Shown: in pieces, positions 1 through 5,848 of the stretch
Layout of the letters: each line of letters opens with the position of its first letter
Position numbering within the stretch: position 1 is the first letter of the stretch
Source: Spirochaetales bacterium
GTDB taxonomy: Bacteria; Spirochaetota; Spirochaetia; DTKZ01
DNA: 5,848 nucleotides
Assembly: GCA_017998025.1 (NCBI GenBank)
Contig: JAGODW010000109.1
Span: 1-5,848, forward strand
Direction: 5' to 3'
The notes under the pieces: generated by a model
What the model saw: only the letters and a program-made list of their open reading frames with translations
Told to the model about the DNA's origin: nothing
Database searches by the model: none
Translations under genes and position numbers: made by a program

Positions 1-1363
1 CTTCGGCTCTACCCGAAAACCAAACCGCACGGCTCGGAAGGATCCCCATATCCAGGCATTGTTACAGGCAGAAACAGAAGTTGTCGTCCTGGTGGGCAAA
101 ACATGGAAAGCCCATGTAGAAAAGGTGTTAGGTACTACATTAGAAGAAAATCTGGAGATGATCTATGATTCGATATCGTACCTGAAACAGGAAGGAAGAA
201 CGGTGCTGTTTGATCTGGAACACTTTTTCGACGGATACAAGGACGACTCTGAATATGCTCTAAAAGTGTTAAAGACAGGCACAGAAGCTAAAGCCGACTG
301 CCTTATACTCTGCGATACCAATGGTGGAACCCTTCCCAGGGAAGTAATGGAAATCATAAAAGATCTTCCACAATCCACTCTATCTCCCCTGGGAGTCCAC
401 TTTCACAATGATACAGGAAATGCAGTGGCTAATAGCCTGCTCGCTGTTGAAGAGGGCGCCGTACATATACAGGGAACCATCAACGGATGGGGAGAACGAT
501 GTGGGAACGCAAACCTATGCTCCATTCTCCCTACCCTTACCCTTAAGATGCATCAGGAGACTTCAACCGCTCCCCATATCCATAAGATCACATCTATCGC
601 TCGATTTGTAACTGAAAAAGCTAATATTATTCCGGATAAAAGGCAGCCCTATGTGGGAGAGGCAGCGTTCAGTCATAAAGCAGGTCAGCATGCGGATGTT
701 CTCTCTAAGGCCGATTCCCTGATGGAACATATCCCTGCCCATGTGGTAGGAAATGAGCGGAAAATTCTCCTTTCCGAACTGGCCGGTAAGTCTACAATTC
801 TAGACAAGCTCTCAAAATACGGGAATTTTGACAAAAACTCCGAAGAAGTTGAAGCTCTAGTTCAAATTCTTAAAGATCGGGAAGGAAAAGGGTACGAATA
901 TGAAGCCGCGGAAGCATCTTTTGATCTGTTAATTCGAAAGGTATTAAAAATCTATAAACCCTTATTTGAACTAAACAACTACCATCTGGAGTCCTATAAG
1001 ACGTGGGAAAGTCCTTCGAAAACCGTAGGACGAATCTTCCTCCGGCTTAATGGGAAGGATGTTATGGGAGCTGCGGTTGGGGTCGGCCCTGTGGAAATTC
1101 TGGATGGTGCGCTTCGGGATGCTATCACTCACTTCTACCCCTTTATTAAGGATATAAGCCTTACCGATTATAAAGTGCGGGTCTTAAATCCAGAGATAGC
1201 AGGAACCGCCGCTAAAGTCCGGGTTTTTATTTCCTTTACAGACCACCACCAGAATACCTGGGACACAGTAGGTGTGCATGAAAACATTGTAGAAGCTTCC
1301 TGGGAAGCCCTGGTGGATAGTCTTGATTACTACTACAACACCTTTATCCTGATACAAAGGTAG
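1..1363 (+). CDS. cimA: Citramalate synthase (CimA/LeuA3 type), 5' end outside the window
   Basis: This enzyme condenses pyruvate with acetyl-CoA to (R)-citramalate in the cytoplasm, the first step of threonine-independent isoleucine synthesis. The reading frame is open from base 2, giving 453 residues and a TAG stop. It begins mid-protein at FGSTRKPN, a stretch typical of the TIGR00977 citramalate synthase family, so about 75 residues, including the N-terminal active-site strand, are missing. The TIM-barrel HMGL-like domain shows CDTNGG, the metal-binding HFHND at 398-412, and [12 protein letters not shown] at 482-517. [16 protein letters not shown] and [16 protein letters not shown] follow, both family hallmarks. 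After a [14 protein letters not shown] linker near 900, the last ~130 residues form the LeuA dimer/regulatory domain ([28 protein letters not shown]), the usual site of end-product feedback. A TTG at 59 is only an internal leucine. 2-isopropylmalate or homocitrate synthase are less likely alternatives. The gene converges on carB and overlaps it by 20 bp. Confidence 0.9.
   Translation, partial: FGSTRKPNRTARKDPHIQALLQAETEVVVLVGKTWKAHVEKVLGTTLEENLEMIYDSISYLKQEGRTVLFDLEHFFDGYKDDSEYALKVLKTGTEAKADCLILCDTNGGTLPREVMEIIKDLPQSTLSPLGVHFHNDTGNAVANSLLAVEEGAVHIQGTINGWGERCGNANLCSILPTLTLKMHQETSTAPHIHKITSIARFVTEKANIIPDKRQPYVGEAAFSHKAGQHADVLSKADSLMEHIPAHVVGNERKILLSELAGKSTILDKLSKYGNFDKNSEEVEALVQILKDREGKGYEYEAAEASFDLLIRKVLKIYKPLFELNNYHLESYKTWESPSKTVGRIFLRLNGKDVMGAAVGVGPVEILDGALRDAITHFYPFIKDISLTDYKVRVLNPEIAGTAAKVRVFISFTDHHQNTWDTVGVHENIVEASWEALVDSLDYYYNTFILIQR
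1293..1310 (-). terminator. Small hairpin downstream of the carB stop, weak candidate terminator
   Basis: Read on the - strand, GCTTCC-CA-GGAAGC forms six Watson-Crick pairs (the innermost would open to leave a four-base loop). Two outer G.U pairs extend it. It starts 33 bases after the carB TAA and lies wholly within cimA codons. The bases that follow are only moderately T-rich, with a TTTT about ten bases on. Short coding inverted repeats of this size occur by chance, so this is a candidate only. Confidence 0.2.
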
Positions 1364-4300
1364 AGGTAAGAGGTATCGGTATCTTTTTCCCCTGCAGAAG
1401 ATACCGAATACCTTCAACGGCTGCCCAGGCAGCAGAAGTAGTTGTGGTATAGGGTATCTTTCTTTTCACAGCTTCAATCCGCATATACCCATCTTCCCTT
1501 TGAGAATACTTGCCCAGGGGGGTATTGATCAGGAGCTGAATTCTTCCTGTACGCATATGATCGATAATATTGGGATGCCCCTCATGAATCTTTAAAATCA
1601 CTTCAGGAAAAATCCCATTTTCAAACAAAAAGTCTGCTGTTCCCCGTGTAGCAGAAACTTGAAATCCCAGGGCTTCCAGATCCTGCACAATAGGGAGGAT
1701 GGCCTTTCTATCATCCTGGTGAACCGAAACAAATATTCTACCTTTAGTAGGGAGAATAGTACCTGCTGCAAGTTCTGCCTTGGCAAACGCCTCTCCAAAG
1801 GTTTGTCCCAGTCCTATTACCTCACCCGTAGATTTCATTTCCGGGCCTAGAATAGGATCCACATCGGTCAGTCGATCAAAGGAGAACATAGCCTCTTTTA
1901 CAGCCCAACCTGAAATACAGGTTCCTACCCCGATACCATTCCTCCCAACCAGTCCTTGTTTTTTGAGATCAATGCCGCTCCAGATTTTTACCACGCTCTC
2001 TACCAGATTCACTCCCGAAGCTTTTGATATAAAGGGCACTGTTCGGGAAGCGCGTGGATTGACTTCCAATATGTATAGGAGTCCATTCTTAGCTGCAAAC
2101 TGAATGTTGAGGAATCCTCTCACTTGAATGGAACGGGCAATTTGAACGGTAGCTTCGATCATTTCCTCAAGTATCTCTGGCTCTGATTTATACGCTGGAA
2201 ATACACAGGCAGAATCCCCTGAATGAATACCGGCAGCCTCGATGTGTTCCATAATTCCCCCGATATACACATTTTCACCGTCGGAGAGTGCATCTACATC
2301 GTACTCAAAAGCATCCTCCAGAAACTGGTCTACCAGGATCGGTCGTTCGCCTGTCATGCGAGGATTCCGGCGCAAAAATTCGTTCAACTCTTCATCCGAG
2401 TAAGCAATGAACATACTCCGTCCTCCCAGCACATAGGAAGGCCTCAAAAGAACCGGATATCCGATGTTTTTTACTGCGTTCCAAATATCTTCCGATGATG
2501 CGGCCATTGTATTTTTAGGCTGTCGAAGTCCTAAGCGGGAAATCAGTTGAGTGAATAATCCTCGATCTTCCGTAGCATTGATAGAAGAAACAGCGGTACC
2601 TACAATTTCATACCCTTCTCCTTCCAGGGCTTCTGCCATATTCAACGGAGTCTGGCCCCCTAACTGCACGATTATCTGTCTTGCTCCTTCCTTGTGAAGG
2701 ACCTCCCGAACATCTTCAAGAGTCAGCGGTTCCAGGTAAAGACGGTCTGATACGTTATAGTCGGTAGAAACAGTTTCAGGGTTTGAATTAATCAAAATCG
2801 TTTTTCGGCCCAGGCCCCGGAACGCAAAGGAGGCAAGGGTACAACAGGTATCGAATTCAAGACCTTGCCCAATACGATTCGGGCCGCTTCCCAGAATCAC
2901 AATAGGATCCTGCAACGGGGTTCCTTCGTCAATTTCTCCATGGGAGGAGTAGAAATACGGGGTCGCTGCTTCAAACTCACCCGCACAGGTATCTACAAAG
3001 TGGTACGTTCTATGGATTTCTTCTGCCTTCCGTCGGTTGAAGATTCCCTCAGAGGACTCACCCCATACCCTGGACAGTCTCTTATCACTTAATCCAGAAC
3101 TCTTCGCCTTCCTGAGATTCTCCGATGTGAATCCTTCTTTCGCTATCTTCTGTTCCAATTGAGCCTGCTGGAGCATCTCATAGAGGAAGAACGGATCGTA
3201 TCCTGTCTTTCGAGCAAGCTCAGGAATTATTTTTTCTCCACTCTCTTTTAAAATCGTATAGGCTGCAAAGATCTTCCGGGGATGAAGGGTACTCACCATC
3301 CGTTCCAGTTCATCCGGATCTGCAGAGATTTCTTCTAACCCTTCAAATCCAAACTCAGCAGCCCGGATTGCTTTGTTTAACGCTTCTAGAAATGTCCGCC
3401 CCATAGCGAGGGATTCCCCCACTGATTTCATCTGGGTACCCAATTCCCGGTAGCTTTCCGGAAATTTCTCTATTTCAAATCTAGGAACCTTTATGGCACA
3501 GTAATCCAGCGCTGGTTCAAAGCAGGACGCTGTTTTACCGGTAATTTCATTTACAATTTCATCCAGGGTATACCCTACCGCTAACCGTGCAGAACATCGT
3601 GCAATAGGAAATCCTGTGGCCTTACTGGCTAAGGCACTGGACCGGGATACCCGCGGGTTCATCTCAATCACTATCATTCTTCCCGTTTCCGGGTTGAATG
3701 CAAACTGAACATTGGAACCCCCGCAATCGATCCCCACCCCCCGGAGGATCTGGATAGCAGCGGTTCGCATGGCTTGATACTCAACATCGGAGAGAGTCTG
3801 AATAGGAGCTATCGTAATACTATCTCCGGTATGGACTCCCATAGGATCAATGTTTTCAATTGAGCACACGATTACTGCATTATCCTTTCTATCCCGCATT
3901 ACTTCCAGTTCAAATTCTTTCCAGCCGAGGAGCGACTCTTCAATCAAGGCTTCCTGAGTAGGACTTTCCAGTAATGCCCGCTCTATAATTGGTTCAATGT
4001 CCTCCTTCCTTCGAACAATGCTTCCTCCTTTTCCCCCCAGGGTAAAACTAGGCCGTACAATAAAAGGAATCCCGATCTCAGGCAGTGCCCCCAGTGCCTC
4101 CTTTAAACTGTGAATCACCCGAGAGCGGGGAGATTCCAGTCCGAGAGTTGTTACCAGTTCTTTGAATAAGCCCCTATCTTCTGCCTTGCGAATAGCATCG
4201 ATGGAAGAACCAATCACTTCCACTCCATACCGATCCAACACTCCGGAAGTGTGCAGATCGATGCTTAAGTTCAATCCTGTTTGCCCCCCCATTGTGGGGA

Positions 4301-4559
4301 GAAAAGCATCGGGGCGTTCTTTTCGGATAATCTCTTCTACGTATCCTGGATCAAGGGGATCGGGATAGATGGTATCTGCAAGACCGGGAGTAGTCATTAC
4401 AGTGGCTGGATTCGGATTTACGAGAACCACTCTATACCCTTCCTCCTTTAAGGCAAGGACAGCCTGGGTACCAGAATAGTCGAACTCACAGGCCTGTCCA
4501 ATTACTATAGGACCAGAACCAATAATAAGAATCTTTTTTAGATCTTTGCGGGCTGGCAT
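1344..4559 (-). CDS. carB: Carbamoyl-phosphate synthase large subunit
   Basis: CarB joins bicarbonate, ammonia tunnelled from CarA and two ATP into carbamoyl phosphate for pyrimidine and arginine synthesis. The 1071 residues compare with 1073 in E. coli. The ATG at 4559 is chosen because [22 protein letters not shown] fits the family N-terminus and GGAG stands seven bases upstream; an upstream in-frame extension runs into carA and is not real. The carboxyphosphate half (about 1-400) keeps R129, R169, E215, H243, Q285, E299, N301 and R303 at E. coli numbering. An oligomerization segment follows (about 400-550). The second ATP-grasp half (about 553-935) keeps [15 protein letters not shown]706, E752, H779, Q820, E832 and N834. 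Ornithine-site equivalents E774, D782, E889 and T1039 are present. The MGS-like allosteric domain (about 938-1071) has S945, T971, T974, K990 and N1012, but R972 and P1014 where E. coli has H975 and T1017. The TAA stop lies inside convergent cimA. Confidence 0.98.
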   Translation of the reverse strand: MPARKDLKKILIIGSGPIVIGQACEFDYSGTQAVLALKEEGYRVVLVNPNPATVMTTPGLADTIYPDPLDPGYVEEIIRKERPDAFLPTMGGQTGLNLSIDLHTSGVLDRYGVEVIGSSIDAIRKAEDRGLFKELVTTLGLESPRSRVIHSLKEALGALPEIGIPFIVRPSFTLGGKGGSIVRRKEDIEPIIERALLESPTQEALIEESLLGWKEFELEVMRDRKDNAVIVCSIENIDPMGVHTGDSITIAPIQTLSDVEYQAMRTAAIQILRGVGIDCGGSNVQFAFNPETGRMIVIEMNPRVSRSSALASKATGFPIARCSARLAVGYTLDEIVNEITGKTASCFEPALDYCAIKVPRFEIEKFPESYRELGTQMKSVGESLAMGRTFLEALNKAIRAAEFGFEGLEEISADPDELERMVSTLHPRKIFAAYTILKESGEKIIPELARKTGYDPFFLYEMLQQAQLEQKIAKEGFTSENLRKAKSSGLSDKRLSRVWGESSEGIFNRRKAEEIHRTYHFVDTCAGEFEAATPYFYSSHGEIDEGTPLQDPIVILGSGPNRIGQGLEFDTCCTLASFAFRGLGRKTILINSNPETVSTDYNVSDRLYLEPLTLEDVREVLHKEGARQIIVQLGGQTPLNMAEALEGEGYEIVGTAVSSINATEDRGLFTQLISRLGLRQPKNTMAASSEDIWNAVKNIGYPVLLRPSYVLGGRSMFIAYSDEELNEFLRRNPRMTGERPILVDQFLEDAFEYDVDALSDGENVYIGGIMEHIEAAGIHSGDSACVFPAYKSEPEILEEMIEATVQIARSIQVRGFLNIQFAAKNGLLYILEVNPRASRTVPFISKASGVNLVESVVKIWSGIDLKKQGLVGRNGIGVGTCISGWAVKEAMFSFDRLTDVDPILGPEMKSTGEVIGLGQTFGEAFAKAELAAGTILPTKGRIFVSVHQDDRKAILPIVQDLEALGFQVSATRGTADFLFENGIFPEVILKIHEGHPNIIDHMRTGRIQLLINTPLGKYSQREDGYMRIEAVKRKIPYTTTTSAAWAAVEGIRYLLQGKKIPIPLTSTFVSG
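1371..1413 (+). terminator. Long hairpin just past the cimA stop, possible cimA transcript end
   Basis: Seven bases after the cimA TAG, the arms 1371-1385 and 1398-1413 pair over 15 Watson-Crick base pairs. There is one bulged A at 1407 and a 12-base loop at 1386-1397. A U.G pair (1386/1397) plus U-A (1387/1396) inside, and G.U (1370/1414) outside, extend the stem only in the + strand transcript, which suggests it serves the cimA mRNA. No clean U-tract follows, so it is not a standard intrinsic terminator. It could stop transcription imperfectly or protect the 3' end. The bases also encode carB residues near the C-terminus ([14 protein letters not shown]). The pairing is seen directly; the function is inferred. 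Confidence 0.45.
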
Positions 4560-4566
4560 CAAATGA

Positions 4567-4573
4567 CTCCTCA
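4567..4573 (-). promoter_or_regulatory. carB ribosome binding site overlapping the carA stop
   Basis: The - strand reads TGAGGAG, in which TGA is the carA stop codon. GGAG then stands seven bases before the carB ATG. This arrangement fits translational coupling, which would help keep the two subunits in equal amounts. It also decides the carB start over the longer in-frame extension. Confidence 0.85.
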
Positions 4574-5719
4574 GGTTTTCTGTAGAAATTCTTGAAAAAT
4601 CCAGCGAGTATCCCAGGGACCCGGACAGGCTTCCGGATGGAACTGTACACAAAGTACCGGAAGGCTTTCGTGGTACAAGCCTTCCACCGTGTTATCATTC
4701 GCATTTTTCATCCAAACCTTAAGTCCATTAGGAAGGGAGTTTGGCTCTACGGCAAATCCATGGTTCTGAGATGTTACATACACACGTGTATCTTTAAGGT
4801 CCACCACCGGGTGGTTTACTCCATGGTGTCCAAAAGGCATCTTGTATGTACGGCCTCCCATAGCCAGAGCGATTAACTGATGCCCCAAACAGACACCGAA
4901 AACAGGAACCTTCCCAATCAACTTAGCACATAATTCTATCTGAGGTGATAGAACAGCTGGATCGCCTGGTCCGTTAGAAAACAGTACCCCATCGGGCTTT
5001 AGATTAAGTACTTCTCCATATCCGCTTCCGGAAGGTAAGACAGAAACTCTTGCCCCTGCGGCTACCAGTTGGTTTACGATACCTGCCTTTGTGCCGCAAT
5101 CGATCAATACAATGTGTTTTTTTCCCTCTCGATGGATAGTTTCCGCTCTCGCTGTACCCACCTCGGAAATCAAATTTCTACCTTCCATAGAGGGGAAATC
5201 CAATAAAGAGGCATTCACAACTTCTAATTGTTTATGACTAAGTTCTCTTCTCCCTTTTGGTATCCGAACAATTATACCGGTGGAAGAACCCGCATCTCGA
5301 ACATGGAGAGTTATTCGCCGGGTATCGACCCCGGTGATTCCCGGGATCCTCTGCTGCTGCAAAAACTCATCGAGTGAATTCCTCCCTGCAGGAACGGGTC
5401 CTCGATAGAGATGCTTCACCACAAATCCAGAAGCCTTTATCTTCCTTCTTGTTACGCCTTTTTCCGGACCTCCTTCATTCCATGCGGGACTTATCCCATA
5501 ATTACCTATAAGAGGATAGGTCATTACAATGATCTGTCCTGTATAGGAAGGATCGGTAAGAATTTCAGGGTACCCGGACATCCCTGTGTTAAAGACAACT
5601 TCTCCTGTTCCTTCTGTTTTTTCACAGGTCAGCTCTTCCGGATAGGACGCAGGATATCCAAAGGGTTCTCCATAAAATACTCCGCCTCCCCTTAGAACGA
5701 GGGCTGCTGATTCAGACAC
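4571..5719 (-). CDS. carA: Carbamoyl-phosphate synthase small (glutaminase) subunit
   Basis: CarA hydrolyses glutamine and passes ammonia through a tunnel to CarB. From the GTG at 5719 it has 382 residues, the same length as E. coli CarA. The start is set by AGGAGG five bases upstream and by register: VSESAALVL aligns without gaps to the E. coli MIKSALLVL. An in-frame ATG at 5770 would abut the tRNA terminator and add 17 unrelated residues. The N-terminal small-chain domain shows [21 protein letters not shown] and [10 protein letters not shown]. The class I amidotransferase domain (about 202-380) has SNGPGDP (248-254), the nucleophile C277 in [23 protein letters not shown], and the catalytic pair H361 and E363 in FHPEA. 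These correspond to E. coli C269, H353 and E355, shifted by 8, in keeping with a longer loop near residues 24-40. It forms an operon with carB, 11 bases downstream. Confidence 0.97.
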   Translation of the reverse strand: MSESAALVLRGGGVFYGEPFGYPASYPEELTCEKTEGTGEVVFNTGMSGYPEILTDPSYTGQIIVMTYPLIGNYGISPAWNEGGPEKGVTRRKIKASGFVVKHLYRGPVPAGRNSLDEFLQQQRIPGITGVDTRRITLHVRDAGSSTGIIVRIPKGRRELSHKQLEVVNASLLDFPSMEGRNLISEVGTARAETIHREGKKHIVLIDCGTKAGIVNQLVAAGARVSVLPSGSGYGEVLNLKPDGVLFSNGPGDPAVLSPQIELCAKLIGKVPVFGVCLGHQLIALAMGGRTYKMPFGHHGVNHPVVDLKDTRVYVTSQNHGFAVEPNSLPNGLKVWMKNANDNTVEGLYHESLPVLCVQFHPEACPGPWDTRWIFQEFLQKT

Positions 5720-5722
5720 AGA

Positions 5723-5730
5723 CTCCTCCT
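5723..5730 (-). promoter_or_regulatory. carA ribosome binding site for a GTG start
   Basis: AGGAGGAG on the - strand contains a full AGGAGG Shine-Dalgarno core, five bases before the GTG at 5719-5717. No comparable site precedes the in-frame ATG at 5770, where only the T-tract of the tRNA terminator lies upstream. The site therefore fixes the carA start. Confidence 0.85.
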
Positions 5731-5733
5731 GAT

Positions 5734-5764
5734 TAAATTTACAGTTTTTCTGTATATTTATACA
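5734..5764 (-). promoter_or_regulatory. carA leader: -10-like element and three overlapping AT-rich dyads
   Basis: Three perfect dyads lie between the tRNA terminator and the carA ribosome binding site. They are TGTATA-AA-TATACA at 5751-5764, TACAG-AAAAA-CTGTA at 5740-5754, and TAAATTTA at 5734-5741. The first contains TATAAA (5757-5762, - strand), a plausible -10 element; transcription would then start near 5750, inside the second dyad. No good -35 hexamer stands 16-18 bases upstream, so any promoter is weak or activator-dependent, or carAB partly relies on readthrough from the tRNA. The dyads could be operator sites or merely a consequence of AT-rich sequence. The dyads are seen; promoter and operator roles are inferred. 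Confidence 0.35.
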
Positions 5765-5773
5765 TTCCATCTC

Positions 5774-5800
5774 AAAAAAAAACCGGCATTACGCCAGTTT
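5774..5800 (-). terminator. Intrinsic terminator of the tRNA-Glu gene
   Basis: On the - strand, AAACTGGC and GCCGGTTT pair over eight positions (one T.G) around a GTAAT loop. The stem runs into nine consecutive Ts, three of which belong to the stem. It begins two bases after the last base matching the end of the tRNA (the TCA at 74-76). This is a textbook Rho-independent terminator separating the tRNA from the carAB leader. Confidence 0.88.
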
Positions 5801-5802
5801 GA

Positions 5803-5848
5803 TAGTCCCTAGGGGAATCGAACCCCTATTTGAAGAATGAGAATCTCC
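5803..5848 (-). tRNA. tRNA-Glu (anticodon CTC), 3' portion, cut by the window edge
   Basis: Read on the - strand from the window edge, positions 27-31 GGAGA pair with 39-43 TCTTC (one G.T). They enclose the seven-base loop TTCTCAT, with T33, anticodon CTC (5841-5839) and A37. A four-base variable region AAAT follows, then the T arm AGGGG-TTCGATT-CCCCT and the acceptor 3' strand AGGGACT with discriminator A at 5803. The T arm and the AGGG start of the acceptor strand match E. coli tRNA-Glu closely, supporting Glu identity reading GAG codons. Positions 74-76 would be TCA, so CCA is not encoded and must be added enzymatically. The D arm and 5' acceptor strand (expected AGTCCCT) lie beyond the window. 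It is co-oriented with carAB, 83 bases before the carA start. Confidence 0.9.

Noticed and set aside
59..61. TTG as the cimA start codon
   Set aside because: The frame stays open to base 2 and the upstream residues match the citramalate synthase family, so the gene continues out of the window.
1420..1433. GCTGC-CCAG-GCAGC as a second cimA terminator
   Set aside because: No T-tract follows, and it encodes an alanine-rich stretch of CarB where short GC-rich inverted repeats are expected by chance.
1780..2103. Open reading frame of 107 codons on the + strand opposite carB
   Set aside because: It is an antisense shadow of a well-conserved gene, with no recognisable domain. The same holds for the other short frames opposite carB, carA and cimA.
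4560..4652. An N-terminal extension of CarB of 31 residues
   Set aside because: It lies inside carA in another frame, shows no CarB homology, and the ATG at 4559 has its own ribosome binding site and a family-like N-terminus.
5749..5764. Resemblance of CTGTATATTTATACAT to an E. coli LexA/SOS box
   Set aside because: It lacks the terminal CAG, it is explained by the AT-rich dyad, and carAB is not a known SOS operon. The LexA motif also varies widely between phyla.
5770..5775. TTGAGA as a -35 element for carA
   Set aside because: It lies only 7 or 13 bases from the two possible -10 sequences, too close for a sigma-70 promoter, and it overlaps the terminator T-tract.

Overview
The window is ordinary bacterial chromosome and is almost entirely coding. 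It holds three protein genes and the 3' half of a tRNA. The incomplete genes are cut by the window edges, not broken. I see no insertion sequence, phage gene, CRISPR array or other mobile element. Sequence alone does not fix the genus. The organism is a bacterium with moderate base composition, AGGAGG-type Shine-Dalgarno sites, a TIGR00977-type citramalate synthase, and at least one tRNA gene whose CCA end is not encoded.

Left part (1-1363, + strand): the last 453 codons of a citramalate synthase gene (cimA type). This enzyme makes the 2-oxobutyrate precursor of isoleucine from pyruvate and acetyl-CoA. About the first 75 residues lie before the window.

Middle and right (5719 down to 1344, - strand): a carA-carB operon encoding both subunits of glutamine-dependent carbamoyl-phosphate synthetase. 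CarA supplies ammonia from glutamine, and CarB makes carbamoyl phosphate for pyrimidines and arginine. Eleven nucleotides separate the two genes, and the carB ribosome binding site begins in the carA stop codon. Every catalytic position I checked against the E. coli enzyme is present.

Right edge (5803-5848, - strand): the 3' part of a tRNA-Glu with anticodon CTC, followed by an intrinsic terminator. The terminator runs nearly into the carA leader. The 54 bases between terminator and carA start hold three overlapping AT-rich dyads and a strong Shine-Dalgarno site that selects a GTG start.

The most distinctive non-coding structure is the convergent junction of cimA and carB. The coding regions overlap tail to tail by 20 bp. 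A long hairpin directly after the cimA stop lies inside carB codons, and a smaller hairpin after the carB stop lies inside cimA codons. I found no convincing evidence of a previously undescribed system. The findings are modest regulatory and architectural observations.
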